DNA from: Locusta migratoria
Lineage: Eukaryota > Arthropoda > Insecta > Orthoptera > Acrididae
Reading direction: 5' to 3'
Length of the DNA: 64,000 nt
Assembly (NCBI GenBank): GCA_026315105.1
Contig: CM048744.1
Location: 351,417,168 to 351,481,167 of the forward strand
A model generated the notes under the pieces. The model did not search any database. It saw only the letters and a program-made list of their open reading frames with translations, and was not told where the DNA came from. The first letter of the stretch is position 1. Each line of letters begins with the position of its first letter. The position numbers were made by a program, and so were the translations under genes. Shown here one piece after another: positions 21,400 through 32,739 of the stretch.

Positions 21400-21692
21400 T
21401 CCTTTACCTTATCTACCCCGCCGACGTGCCGCAACCCCAGCCTGCCGTCCACCTGCTTCAGCGCGCTAACGCTCGCCCCCTCTCTCGCTCGCTCCCAGCA
21501 CCTGCTGCAGTCTCACCTTTCAGAGTTCTCCACGTGGTGTAACTAGTGGCTCCTTTCCCTTAACCCAAATCAATCCCAGACAATCATCATAGCTCCTACC
21601 TCCCGCTCCTTCCGCCTCCATGATTTTTACCTCCCCTCCAAAACCATCCCATCAACGTCACTCTTACCCTTAAATAGGTCCAAGTCCCTAAT
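21400..21692 (+). pseudogene. Jockey/R1-like LINE reverse transcriptase thumb fragment
   Basis: One frame, with one stop, reads LSEFSTWCN then WLLSLNPNQSQTIII, followed by a proline-rich linker. This is the conserved region after the FADD motif in R1/Jockey-type enzymes. Short and isolated. Confidence 0.5.
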
Positions 21693-22000
21693 AAAAGGTA
21701 AAGCAGTCAACAATCCGAAGATTGGTTTGAACACCACAGTGCTTTACTAGGCTTGGTCCTGTTTGGAGGTGGTATGCCGTTGCCTTCCCCCGACCTTCGA
21801 ACTGACTTACCCAGCCAGTTATAGGGGGACCTACATTTTAAAGTGGGTTCCGAACCACGGTGCTACTCGGTATTTTTCACATCAGCAACACTGCCAGAGG
21901 TGAAAGAAGTGGAAAGTCACAGAAAAAACTCCCAGGTCCTGGCGGGGATCGAACCCCCGACCGTTGGATTTGCAGACTGGGACGCTACCACTGTGCTACT

Positions 22001-22003
<3 letters not shown>
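21693..22003 (-). repeat. tRNA-derived SINE, family C
   Basis: On the minus strand a tRNA-like head with GGTTCGATCCCCGCCAGG leads into a body with GGTAT...CACCTCTGGC and ends GGTTGTTGACTGCTTTACC. The same 310-320 bp unit occurs complete at 29184-29503 and at 60273-61107. A poly-T tract (22003-22033) and a GC-rich tRNA-like remnant follow. Confidence 0.75.
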
Positions 22004-22033
<30 letters not shown>

Positions 22034-22036
<3 letters not shown>

Positions 22037-22104
22037 GAGCGCATTGAGCCCTCTGACCGGGCGCGCTGAGCCACAGCGCCCGGCTGCTACGGAGCCGCAG
22101 TAAT
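22034..22104 (-). repeat. GC-rich tRNA-like SINE head remnant
   Basis: The minus strand reads GGGCGCTGTGGCTCAGCGCG, like a SINE head, adjoining a poly-T tail on the plus strand. Too short to classify. Confidence 0.3.
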
Positions 22105-22173
22105 ATTTCACCACAATTCCGCAAGGTAGTGTTTGACAGTGTGCATAACGTCGCACACCCAGGGGCGAACACC

Positions 22174-22363
22174 AAAACGTTCAAATGTTTGTTTAAACTT
22201 ATGGGGCCTAACTTCAATGGCCATCGGTCCCTAACTTACAAACTACTTAAAATAACTTATCCTAACAATAACAGACACACATCCATGCCGGAGGGACGAC
22301 TCTAACCTCCGACGGCGAACGGTCGCGCGCACGGCAGCAAAGCATCTTAGCGCGCACGGCAAA
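22174..22363 (-). repeat. SINE-A-type copy
   Basis: The minus-strand tail (ACGTTCAAATGTTTG at the left) and body are SINE-A-like, with a degraded B box. Left flank GCGAACACC (22165-22173) recurs at 24367-24375, beyond the adjoining hAT, so the SINE inserted into the gypsy integrase first and the hAT then landed at its end. Confidence 0.7.
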
Positions 22364-22586
22364 CAGTGCCGGATTACGCCATGTGTAGGACCCTAGGCAA
22401 TCCAACTCTTGGGGCCCCAATTCAAATTCATCCCTTAATAAGTTACTAATTTTCCAACAAACATCAACAATATATTGGTAATAATAATAAAAATAATAAA
22501 ATTGACGCATCCATAGTAATAATAATAATAAAATTGCTGTATTCAACAACCGAAGCATTCCTTTTAAGTAATTAACATGTTCAGCC

Positions 22587-23646
22587 TAGGGTGACAAAAC
22601 TTCCGTATTTTACGGGATCGTCCCTTATTTAGCTTAACTGTACTGAGAAAGTAAATACGGGACGTATACTGTCCCGTTTTTTTACTAACCGTCCCATATA
22701 TTTTGAAATAACGTGTTTTCAAAGAATCTATAATGTAACCAAATGGAGAAAAATGAGGTTATATTCAAACAGTACAGAAAATAGGCTTTAACTCAACGTG
22801 AATAAGACACGATTTTTGAATTTATTTGGTTGGTATTACATAATGGTTTCACATGAAATTTGGAGGTTTTCCAAATAATAATTTCATTCCTGAAAGAGTT
22901 TGATTTCAAGGACATTTCATATTCATTTCACCTGACGTTAATCGGTTATATCTCGAAATGGACTTACCCATTTCATATGCTGAAATCATGTTCAGCTCAA
23001 ATATCTTCTTCGTTGGAAATCTGTATAGTAAAGTCTTAAAACTTTACCGGAGTTTGGCGAAAATAATTTGAAAGAAAGATGTGAAAACCAGTTTCTTTTT
23101 TAGGAATTGAACCATGTCAAAAATGTATGTGAACAAAAAATTAATTGAGAATTGCGAAGTGAGTTAGTAAAAACAGGTCCCCCATTTTCAACTTACTTCC
23201 ACTTGAAGATAACTGGTGAAAAAATTTGTAGCTCATTACTTGGTTTGTGCTAGGTCTACCTGGCACTAATCCTGCTCCACCACAAATACTTTATGAAAGG
23301 GGAAAACATAATATTTAGAGTGAAAATGAAATAATTATAACAAGAAATCATTTTCGAAATACTTCATGAGTTCATATTATAAAAATCTACGAGAAAATTC
23401 CGAAGTCCTAAATTACAAAAAGATTGTAATCTAAGGGACGAAAGATTTGTGGTCATCGGTCCCTAGACTTATAAACTACTTAAAATACCTTACACTAAGG
23501 ACAACACACACACACACACACACACACACCCTGCTCGATGGAGGGCTCGAAACTCAGACGCGAGTGGCCGCGTTGACCTTAACGTGACGCAATCATAGGT
23601 ACCCATATCTGTCCAGTATTTTGGTTTTTGAAATCTTGCCACCCTA
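22587..23646. mobile_element. possible second hAT-like element nested within
   Basis: The ends TAGGGTGACAAAACTTCC and (inverted) TAGGGTGGCAAGATTTC are hAT-like terminal repeats. Flanking 8-mers do not match, so the call is tentative. Confidence 0.35.
23430..23592 (-). repeat. SINE-A-type remnant with a CA microsatellite
   Basis: The minus-strand SINE tail and body (GGTCATCGGTCCCTAGAC on the plus strand) are interrupted by a CA run at about 23502-23529 and followed by a degraded tRNA head. Confidence 0.6.
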
Positions 23647-23847
23647 AGATAGCTGCTTACGAGCTACAATAAACTTTGGTGTGTACAACTTCCGCTGAAG
23701 ACTAAGAAGGGCCCTAAGTGACCTCCTTGTACTCCTGAAACTCTTCAGAACTATCAGGACCCATTTCCTATAATATATATTTTCTTTCACTTGCCTGCAG
23801 ACAAACAGCGAAAAGGCAAATAATTATTATTTAAAACGCATAAGTCT

Positions 23848-24188
23848 TTAATATTCATAGAATATATTACTTCAACTGCGATTGGGCAAAGCTGAAAATG
23901 TGTACCCAGCCGGGATTCGAACCCGGGTCTCCTGCTTTCTAGGCAGTTGCGCTGACCCCTACACCACTGGGGACACAGTGATCACCGCACCTGCGAAGCT
24001 GTGAATTTGTATCTGACGGGAGGCGTGCTCAGGTAGTCCTTGCAGGTGCGGTGATCACTGTGTCCCCAGTGGTGTAGGGGTCAGCGCAACTGCCTAGATA
24101 GCAGGAGACCCGGGTTCGAATCCCGGCTGGGTACACATTTTCAGCTTTGCCCAATCGCAGTTGAAGTAATATATTCTATGAATATTAA
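23848..24188. repeat. near-perfect palindrome carrying two head-to-head tRNA-like units
   Basis: Arms 23848-23994 and 24042-24188 are 147 bp each. I count one mismatch (TTT versus TAT in the anticodon-loop position). The spacer is 47 bp. Each arm contains a 72-nt tRNA-like sequence: minus strand 23902-23973 and plus strand 24063-24134. A type I cloverleaf can be drawn with a T arm CCGGG TTCGAAT CCCGG and anticodon loop CTAGATA or CTAGAAA. AGA would be a serine anticodon, but serine tRNAs need a long variable arm, which is absent. These are tRNA-like, not functional tRNA genes. Confidence 0.85.
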
Positions 24189-24699
24189 ATAATAACAGCT
24201 GCAGGATCAGAATGTGACGTCTGTTCTTTCCAAACAGACGCCACATGTATATGCATAAGTCTTTCTAAAAAATCCTCACTGTTATATCGGTGCACATGGG
24301 GCCCCTAAAATGCACGGGGCCCGTAGACAGCTGCCTACTCTGCCTTATGGGTAATCCGGCACTGACGCGAACACCATTGTGAAGATTATGACAGAACGTT
24401 TCCTGTGGCCATCAGTTAAGAAAGACAAGCTAAGTTGGTCCCGCATTTGCCTCTACTGCCAGCGGTAAAGTGGGACGTCATGCACGTGCTGAGGTTGGTC
24501 CGTTTGCAGACCTCCCACCGAGGTTCGGACGTATTCGCCTTCATTATTGCGGGTGCTTTACTGGTTTCTGACGGTTACAGATACTTGCTCACATTGGTGG
24601 GCAAATACACAAGATGGGCTGAAGCCATACCATTTACAGATGTATCAGCAGAAACTGTTGCAAAAGTTATTAAGTGGTTCTCTACAATTGGACTCTCAT

Positions 24700-25545
24700 T
24701 AAAGTTTGACAGAACATACAGTAAATGGAATGACACCATTAATAAATTTAGACTTTGAACATAAATCTGTAGCTAAGGTAGAATATTCAAAATTTTTAGG
24801 AGTTTGCATTGACGAGGGACTTAATTGGAAGAAACATATTGAAGATCTCCTGAAACGTTTGAGTTCAGCTACTTATGCTATTGAGTCATTGCAAAATTTG
24901 GTGATGTACATCTCAGTAAATAAGCTTACTACGCCTATTTTCATTCGCTGCTTTCATATGGGATCATATTCTGGGGCAATTCAACATTGACTAAAAAAGT
25001 ATTCATTGCACAAAAGCGTGTAGATCAGAATAATTACTGGAGCCCACCCAGAAGCATCCTGCAGACATTTATTTAGGGACCTAGGGATCCTCACTGTAGC
25101 TTCACAATACATATATTCACTCATGAAATTTGTTATTAACAATCCAACCCAATTCAAAATTAATAGCACTGTGCATAGTTACAACACTAGGAGAAAGGAT
25201 GATATTCTCTATTCAAGGTTAATTCTAACTTTGGCTCAGAAAGGGGTGAATTATGCTGCCACAAAAGTCTTTGGTCACTTACCAAGTAGCATCAAAAGTC
25301 TGACAGATAGCGAACTAGTGTTTAAAAAGAAATTAAAGGAATTTCTGAATGGCAACTCCTTCTACAATGTAGATGAATTTTTAGATAAAACTTAAAAAAA
25401 TAAAAATAAATTAAACAAAAATCCTTAGAATATCGATTGTCAAGGTGCAGACAACATTTAAGACTGACACGTTCCACATCATTACGAAATGTCGTATATA
25501 TGATGTATGGAACAAGTATTAATATAATTTAATCTAATCTAATCA
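24700..25545 (+). pseudogene. Jockey-type LINE C-terminal fragment (family L2)
   Basis: Plus-strand frames read KFLGVCIDEGLNWKKHIEDL, then IAQKRVVRIITGAHP (after frame breaks), then VHSYNTRRKDD and a basic end. A 3' tail of TCTAA repeats (taatctaatctaatc) closes it. It lacks the FADD part. It lies in the gypsy integrase, with similar ATTGGACTCTC / ATTCGTCTCCT at its borders. Confidence 0.75.
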
Positions 25546-25643
25546 TTCGTCTCCTGCGCATTACGACGGACCAAGGCAGTCAGTTTGAATCCACTCTGTT
25601 CAGTGAACAGTCTAAACTCTGTGGATTTCAACACATCAACAGT

Positions 25644-25959
25644 CAAGGCCGTATTTACGCAGGTGCAACATGTGCAGCTGCACAGGGCGGCAAAATTTTG
25701 GAGGCGGCAAAATTGCGCCATGAATTAAAAAAAAAATGTTAATTGAATCGTCACTATTGAGAGTTTCGTTTACAGCAATAACTATTAAAATTCATGTTGT
25801 TGTTTTGATATCAGTGGCGTATCCAAAGAGGTTTCTTATTTATTATTTTTTTTTTATTTGTTTAGAAATCAATTTGAATCCCGGATGCCAGTGGAGAGGG
25901 GGGGGGGGGCGTAATGTAATTACTGCACAGGGGCGTCGCATACCGTGAATACGGCTCTG
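25644..25959. mobile_element. small hAT MITE
   Basis: Terminal repeats CAAGGCCGTATTTACG and CAGAGCCGTATTCACG (on the complement) are flanked by 8-mers TCAACAGT (25636-25643) and CCAACAGT (25960-25967), seven of eight identical. At 316 bp it has no coding capacity. It contains a G run near 25895-25910 and interrupts the gypsy integrase. Confidence 0.8.
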
Positions 25960-26040
25960 CCAACAGTTACCACCCAGCCATGGTGGAGACGTTGCAACGG
26001 GACTGGTTGGGGTGATGCGGCTACGTTAAGAGGTTTGGCA

Positions 26041-26650
26041 ATAATAGCAACGGGTGGCCACTTATTGATTTAGGTACTTTATATACTCGCAAAGAATTAT
26101 TTAATTTAACGCTATCTCACTGTCTTACTAACAAAAGTTATATAAAGGCAAAATACCTATAAGCAATGTTCTGTATGAAATCCAGCCGACACCGTTCTCA
26201 ATTAACAATGAAATAAATGAAGCAAATATTCAATTCTGGAAAGTGACACCTCGCTTCGCAGTACTTCACATTCTTCACTTCAATTAGTTCATGAGACTGA
26301 ATTTTTACAATGCACTCAACTATCACTAAGCTATGAATCCATGTAATACTAAACTTGATCCCATCTTTACTTTCCAAAACAAATTAAAAGAAATAATCAA
26401 TGAAACTAATTAAATTCACCTTACGTAAAATATTAAGAATAATAAGTAATAAATTCACCTCAACTATCACAAACCACAGAAACGAAGAATGTGCGTATTA
26501 TTGCGAAGTGTGCAATGAGGATGTTCCGAAACTTAAGGAAACCCTATCCCAGGTAGCAGTATTAGAATTGACAACGTCGATGTATGAATGATTAGTTTAT
26601 TATACTTTCAACCCCTTCTTCTTTACACTAATCGCGCTCAAAAATCATTG
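26041..26650. other. no recognisable gene
   Basis: AT-rich. Open frame at 26400-26591 lacks any motif I recognise. Confidence 0.5.
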
Positions 26651-29070
26651 TTTGTTGTTGTTGTTGTTGTTATGGTCTTCAGTCCAGAGACTGGTTTGAT
26701 GCAGCTCTCCACACTACTCTATCTTGAGCAAGCCTTTTCATCTCCTCATAAGAACGGCAACCCACATCCATTTGAATCTGCTTACTATACGCGTCTCTTG
26801 GTCTCCCTCTGCGATTTTTACCCCACACACTTCCCTCCGATGCTAAATTTACGATTCCCCGATGTCTAAGAATGTGTCCTACCAAGCGATCCCTTCTTTT
26901 AGTCAGGGTATGCCAAAAATTCCTTTTCTCACCAATTCTGTTCAGTACCTCTTCATTAGTTATGTGATCTACCCACCTAATCTTCAGCATTCTTCTGTAG
27001 CACCACATTTGAAAAGCCTCTATTCTCGTCCTGTCCACACTGCTTATCGTCCATGTTTCACTCTCGTACAAGGCAACACTCCACACAAATGCCTTCAGAA
27101 AAGACTTCCTTACACTTAAATTAATATTCGATGTTAGCAAATTCTCTTTTTCAAAAATGCTTTCCTTCCCATTGCCATTCTGCATTTAATATTCTCTGTA
27201 CTGCGACCATCGCATGTTATTTTACTACCCAAGTAACAAAACTCACCTACCACCTTCATTGTTTCGTTACCTAATCTAATTCCTTCAGCATCGCCTGATT
27301 TCTAAGACCGCATTCCATTATTTTTGTTTTGCTCTTGTTAATGTTCATTTTATACGCTCTCTTCAACACACTGTCCATTCCATTCAACTGCTCTTCCAGG
27401 TCCTGTGCTGTCTCTGATAGAATTACAATGTCATCAGCAAAACGCAATGTTTTTATTTTTCCCCCTGAACTTTAATCCCTATTCCAAATTTTTCCTTGCT
27501 TTCCTTCACCGCCTGCTCGATGTACAAATTGAATAACATCGGAGAAAGGCTACAACCCTGTCTTACTCCCTTCCCAACTGATGCTTCCCTTTCATGCCCT
27601 TAGAGTTTAATAACCGCAGTCTGGCTTTTGTACAAGTTGAAAATGACTCTCCTTTCCCTATATTTTACTCCTGCTGACTTCAGAATTTGAAAGAGTGTAT
27701 TCCAGTCAACATTGTCAAATGCTTTCTCCAAATCTACAAAAGCTAAAAATGTTTGTTTGCCTTCCCTTAATCTATCTTCTAAGATAAGACGTAAAGTGAG
27801 TATTGCCTCCCGGGTTCCTACGTTCCTCCTGAATCCAAACTGATCTTCCCCGAGGTCAGTTTCTACCAGCTTTTCCATTCTCCTGTAGATAATTCGTGTT
27901 AAAATTTTGCAACCATGACTTATCAAACTAATGGTTCTGTAATTTTCACACCTGTCTGCGCCAGAATTCTTTGGAATGGGGATTATTACATTTTTCTTAA
28001 AGTCTGAGGGTATTTCGCCTGTCTCATACATCCTACACACCAGTTCAAATAGTCTTGTCATGGCTGGCTCTCCCAGAGACTTTAGTAGCTCTGAGGGTAT
28101 GTCATCTACTCCTGAAGCCTTGTTCCGACCTAGGTCTTTCAGGGCTCTGTCAAATTCATCTCTCAGTATAGTATCTCCTACTTCATCTTGATCTACTTCC
28201 TCTTCCATTCCTACAACATCGTCTCTAAGTTCATTTCCTTTGTAGAGCTGCTCTATGTACTCTTTCCACCTTTCAGCTTTCCCTTCTTTGCTGAGAACTG
28301 GTTTCCCATCTGAGTTCTTGATATTCCTAGAGTTGCTTTTGTTGTCCCCAAATGTCTCTTATTTTCCTGTAGGCGGTATCTACTTTTCCCCTTCTTATAC
28401 ATTCTTCTACAGATTTGCATTTGGCTTCTAGCCACTCCTGCTTAGCCATTTTGCACTCCCTATCAATCTCATTTTTTAGTCGTGTGTACTTCATTTTGCC
28501 TGTTTCATTTACTGAATTTTTATATTTTCTCCTTTCATCAATTAAATTCAGTATTTCCTGTGATATCCAAGAATTTTTTGTAGGTCTTGCCTTTCTACCT
28601 ATTTTGTCCTCTGCTGCCATCACTATTTCATCTCTCAATGCTACCCATTCCTCTTCTACTGTTTTATTTCCCCCTGTTTCTGTCAATTGTTGCCTAAAGC
28701 TCCCTCTGAAATTCTCCAGAACTTCACTTTCCTTCAATTTATCTAGATCCCATCTCCTTATTTTCCTACCTTTCTGCAGCTTTTTTAGTTTCAGCATACA
28801 GTTCATGACTAACAAGTTATGGTCAGAGTCTATATCTGCCCCTGGGTATGTCTTACAGTTTATCATCTGGTTCCGGAATCTATGTCTTATCCATTATAAA
28901 ATCTACCTGATACCTTCCGGTGTCTCCTCGTCTCTTCCACGTATACAACCTTCTTTTGTGATTCTTAAACAACGTGTTTGTTTCATTAAATCATGTTCCG
29001 TGCAAAATTCTACCAGGCGACTTCCTCTTTCATTCCTCCTGCCCAGTCCATATTCACCTATCATTGTTAT
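26651..29070 (-). pseudogene. RTE-like LINE, 5'-truncated, endonuclease to 3' end
   Basis: Minus strand, in order: endonuclease end with DIDSDHNLLVM (about 28815), a long helical linker, then the reverse transcriptase with NKASGVDDIPSELLK, ENYRTISLISHG, FGFRRNVGTREAI and FVDLEKAFDNVDW (28208-27600). FADDIVIL follows near 27430. The C-terminal region has RIEAFQMWCYRRMLKIRW (near 26970). The 3' end is a CAA repeat (TTG run at 26651-26671). Several frameshifts remain, but motifs are well preserved, so the insertion is fairly recent. Confidence 0.85.
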
Positions 29071-29183
29071 TGTTATAAATTAATTAAATGGAGTCTCACT
29101 GAGTGGAAATCTATATTAATAATAAAAGAAAAACAAACCCAAAATTTCATTAAAGTAGTAAATTAATGTATTAACCCTTATCT

Positions 29184-29503
29184 GTGCGTCTCGGTTGGAC
29201 AGTGGTAGAGTGCCAGACTACAAATCCAAAGGTCGTGGGTTCGATCCCCGCCAGGTCCTAGGATTTTTATCTGTCACTTTTCACTTCTTTCACCTCTGGC
29301 GGTATTGCTCATGTGAAAAATACCGAGTAGTACCGTGGTTCGGAACCCACGTTAAACTGTAGGTCCCCCTATAACTGGCTGGGTAAGTCAGTTTGAAGGT
29401 CAGAGGAAGGCAACGGCATACCACCTCCAAACAGGACCATGCCTAGTAAAGCACTGTGGTGTTCAAACCAATCTTCGGATTGTTGACTGCTTTACCTTTT
29501 ACC
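29184..29503 (+). repeat. tRNA-derived SINE, family C, complete
   Basis: Head GGTTGGACAGTGGTAGAGTG and B box GGTTCGATCCC, body with CACCTCTGGCGGTATTG and tail GATTGTTGACTGC. Perfect 13-bp duplication TTAACCCTTATCT at 29171-29183 and 29504-29516. This copy defines the family ends. Confidence 0.9.
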
Positions 29504-29516
29504 TTAACCCTTATCT

Positions 29517-31590
29517 TGCACTGATAGATTCCAAACCTCATCAGGTGCCAGCTTCAATTTCTCCATCTACCGCCCGATCCTCTCGCTTGGCTACCAGACG
29601 CGATCCTTCCCCGACCGACTCCAGACTGCTACTACTTACTTCACCGAAATAAAGATGGCTGTATAAGTTGTTGCCAGCCTATACAGCGTAAACTTAGGAT
29701 TCGAGATGTCCATTCAGTAGTCCACTTACAAGGTGACACCGCACTCTTAAGGCCTCACTCTGGTGCCACCAAGGAAGTTGGACTGAAGCGCTCCCTCTGG
29801 TATTGTTTGTACTACGTACAGCGTACAAGGCTGTTTTGGCGCTACAGTGACCGAGATGGTATGTAGGGATCCATTAAGGGCCCCACCTGAATTCCTCACC
29901 GTTGCACCGCTGCCACACCAGGCAGGGTTAGTGCAGAGGATTCGAGAGCAGGTGGCAAAGACTCGGTAGACACCGTCTATACATTAGCGCTCACATCATG
30001 TTGTCGTTGACAAGGCACTGACAGTGGTCGCATGTAGAGCTACGTACAGATTCGGTACGAACGCCTCTTCAGCCTCCGTATACAGGTCCCTACCAAGTGT
30101 TGCGTCGCCGTGAACACAGTAGGTATGCCGTACATTCTGACTTTGAACTTCCACAGAACTAAAAACCGATCTGATTAATGAAGGTGTAGAAAAAGAAAGC
30201 ACTGTTGTCGTTAAACACCTGTAATATTGTCATTTATTAATTATCTGAAGACTTCATTGATTATCTACCGTAGTCGACAGGGGTTGTGAATTAGAAAGTA
30301 TTCAAAATTTCTTCACCAAACATTATATAAATCCCAACTTTGGGATTATTACGTTCTATTTACTTTAAAACATTCCAGTGAACATAATATAAACAACGAA
30401 ACGAAAACAATTGTAAAAATACTATCCACTTTTAAATCCAACGAGTCTTAAAATGTTTTCAATTTAGCTGCACTTCAAACCGCGATATCTCGACAACGGA
30501 TAATGATTATTCGACACAAATATTATTTTTGGGTTTACACATTTGCTTACCTTAGAGCAAAATTTGAACCGATTCGTACAAGTTTAAATTGTAGAAGCGA
30601 AGCACTCCACAAATTTCCCACAGAGACAGAGCTTTTACATTTTTAAACAAAATAAGAACAGTGCACATAAGAATGGTGCAATTAGCTGCGTATTAACTTC
30701 AGTTCAATTTATATCTTTTGTGAAAGGAATAAATAGATTCACAGTATTTGCCCTGGTGCCATTATGTCCAGCATGGTGTAATATATTTGCCTCGGCTTTA
30801 AATCATCATACCTCGACAGCGGATAAATATTACTGGGTAAACAAATCCAATTTGTACCTTATGCATGTATCTACTACCTACGTGTAAAGTTCGAATGAGC
30901 CCCATAAACTAGCCAGGAAAAAGGTTTTTTGCACGTAAAATGCGAACGATGCACGAAAATGGTACCATCAGCCGAGGATTACTTTGAGCAGGGCTGGTGC
31001 ACCTCCCGGAATCCCGGAAGCGGCGCTTAATTCATGCGGTATAGTAATGATAGTGATAGTTGTAATATCAACAATGGTATACTGTCAAACACGACCTGAT
31101 TTGCTACCAGGTTTACAGGTCATATCTGGAAACAGTAAGTAATAAATGAAAAAAATTCTAGAGCTCAGCGAGGAAGAATATGTGTATGCAGCTGCTTTTG
31201 TCAAGTTCGGCAGTGCTGGTGAGGGGAAGCGTATGGTTGAGCATTAGGCATCTGGTGACCTGGGAGATGTGTCTTCAGGAACAGTGCGGGTGGCGAGAGA
31301 AGGCCCGCGGATGTTCCTTTCGCGTGCTTGAGCCGTGTGATACACCTTTTGAAGCCACCGATACTTGCCATCTATACACTTTATTCTTTTTTTTCCTTCT
31401 TTCGTACTGGTATTTATGCATTGTAGAGCCGAATAAACTGGTATATGCAAACACAGAGAGATGTAAACACTCAGAGAACGGCGTTATCTACTGCCAACTG
31501 CCGTCAGTGTCACTTAGTTCAGAGCTTTAAGTAGCATCATTTAATTTGTGTGAATTTTCATTACCAGTCAGTTTGTTACTTTTCGTTAGT
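29517..31590. other. no recognisable gene
   Basis: About 2 kb of mixed sequence. Two loosely similar stretches about 320 bp apart (near 30485 and 30810, both with ATA-CCTCGACA-CGGATAA) hint at an old duplication. No credible coding frame. Confidence 0.4.
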
Positions 31591-31599
31591 GATTCTGTT

Positions 31600-32715
31600 T
31601 TTAAGAGGATTATTATCGCGTACTTGGCGGATTTCGTTTGTGCATATTTCTCGATTTTCGAAAGGCGTTAGACATGGTACCGCACTACAGACTGCTATCG
31701 AATGTACGAGCTTGTGGAGTAGGTACCCAAATATGTGAGTGGTTCTAAGATTACTTAAGTAATAGAATGTCCTTGATGGCGAGTGTTCATCAGAGACTAG
31801 TGTATCGTCAGCGGTGCTCCAAGAAAGTGTGATAGGCCCGCTATCATTTTCTACCTATGTAAATGATCTGACTGACAGAGTGAGTTGCATTCTGAGGCTG
31901 TCTGCTGCTGATGATGCTGTGGTGTACAAGAGGGTGTCGTCATTGAATGTCTGTAGTAGGATGCAAGATGACTTGGACCAAATTTCTAGGTGGTGTGAGG
32001 AATGGCAACTGGCGCTAAACGTATATATATATATATAAGAAGAAGAAGAAGACGAAGGAGGAAATGCATGGTAATGGAAGGCAAATGGTCGACTTCATTT
32101 TATTGGGAGAATTTTGAGAAGGTGTGATTCTTCTGTAAAGTAGACCGCATATAAAACGCTTGTACGACCCTGTCTTGAGTATTGCTCAAGTGTTTGGGAT
32201 CCCCACCAGATCGGTTTAAAGGAGGGCACAGAGGCATTGCAGAGGCGGGCGGCTATGTTCGTAACTGGTAGATTCCATCAATCCGCGAGTGTTACTGAAA
32301 TGCTTCGGGAACTCAACTGGGAATCGCTGAGGAGAAGGCGAAAAGCAGTGTGGGACAAATTTAGAGGGCCGGAATTTGAGGTGGCCTGCAGAACTATTCT
32401 ACTGCCGCCAACCTACATTTCACGTAAAGATCACAAGGATAAGATTAGAGAGATTAAGGCTTGTACGGATGCATACAAGTATTCGTTTTCCCCTCTTTCT
32501 GTATGAGAGTGGAATAGGAAAGTAAGTAACTAACATTCATTAAGCAACAATACTAAAATAGACCAGAAGAAGGGCACTCAAGTGCCTGAAACCGGTCGTT
32601 AAAAATAAATAATGACAAGCAACTGGTTGCTGCATTTTATTAATTTATAAGTATCTATAGTTACTTTTTGGCGGATTGCGAAGTATGAACGCAGATGTAG
32701 ATGTATGTAAGTGTC
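31600..32715 (+). pseudogene. CR1/L2-like LINE fragment (family L1)
   Basis: Plus strand: remains of the RT before the active site, then LSAADDAVVYKRVSSLN, where the usual FADD is altered to AADD. Then ISRWCEEWQLALN and the C-terminal block MQRRAAMFVTGRF...PTYISRKDHKDKIREI (32237-32506). An unrelated segment (about 32533-32670) precedes the 3' GATGTAGATGTA tail. Frameshifts throughout. Confidence 0.8.
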
Positions 32716-32739
32716 TAGCGCAGGCTTTAGATCGGTTAC

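Larger units (their letters stand above)
22364..24364. mobile_element. hAT-like non-autonomous element (2.0 kb)
   Basis: Perfect 14-bp terminal repeats CAGTGCCGGATTAC and GTAATCCGGCACTG, with GGGGCCCC-rich subterminal sequence on both sides, as in known hAT families. The flanking 8-mers (ACGGCAAA / ACGCGAAC) agree only partly, so the target duplication is not clean. No transposase frame. The interior carries a SINE with a CA repeat and a tRNA-like palindrome. Confidence 0.7.
22105..26040 (+). pseudogene. Ty3/gypsy integrase, fragmented by four nested insertions
   Basis: Plus-strand pieces at 22105-22173, 24367-24700, 25546-25643 and 25960-26040 together follow the order of a gypsy integrase. 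First comes the zinc-binding HPG region (HNVAHPGAN), then PSVKKDKL and LLTLVGKYTRWAEAI, then a TDQGSQFES segment with a catalytic aspartate, and finally a YHPAMVE-like end. The breaks hold a SINE, a hAT, a LINE and a small hAT. The reading frame also has ordinary decay. Confidence 0.75.

Noticed and set aside
23902..24134. Two functional tRNA genes
   Set aside because: The apparent anticodon AGA would require a serine tRNA with a long variable arm, which is missing, and the units are locked in a palindrome inside a transposon.
28415..29083. 222-codon plus-strand frame
   Set aside because: Antisense shadow of the RTE-like LINE endonuclease and linker, which carry clear motifs on the minus strand.
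30482..30860. Tandem repeat of about 320 bp
   Set aside because: Only about 25 bp are convincingly similar, so I do not call it a repeat array.
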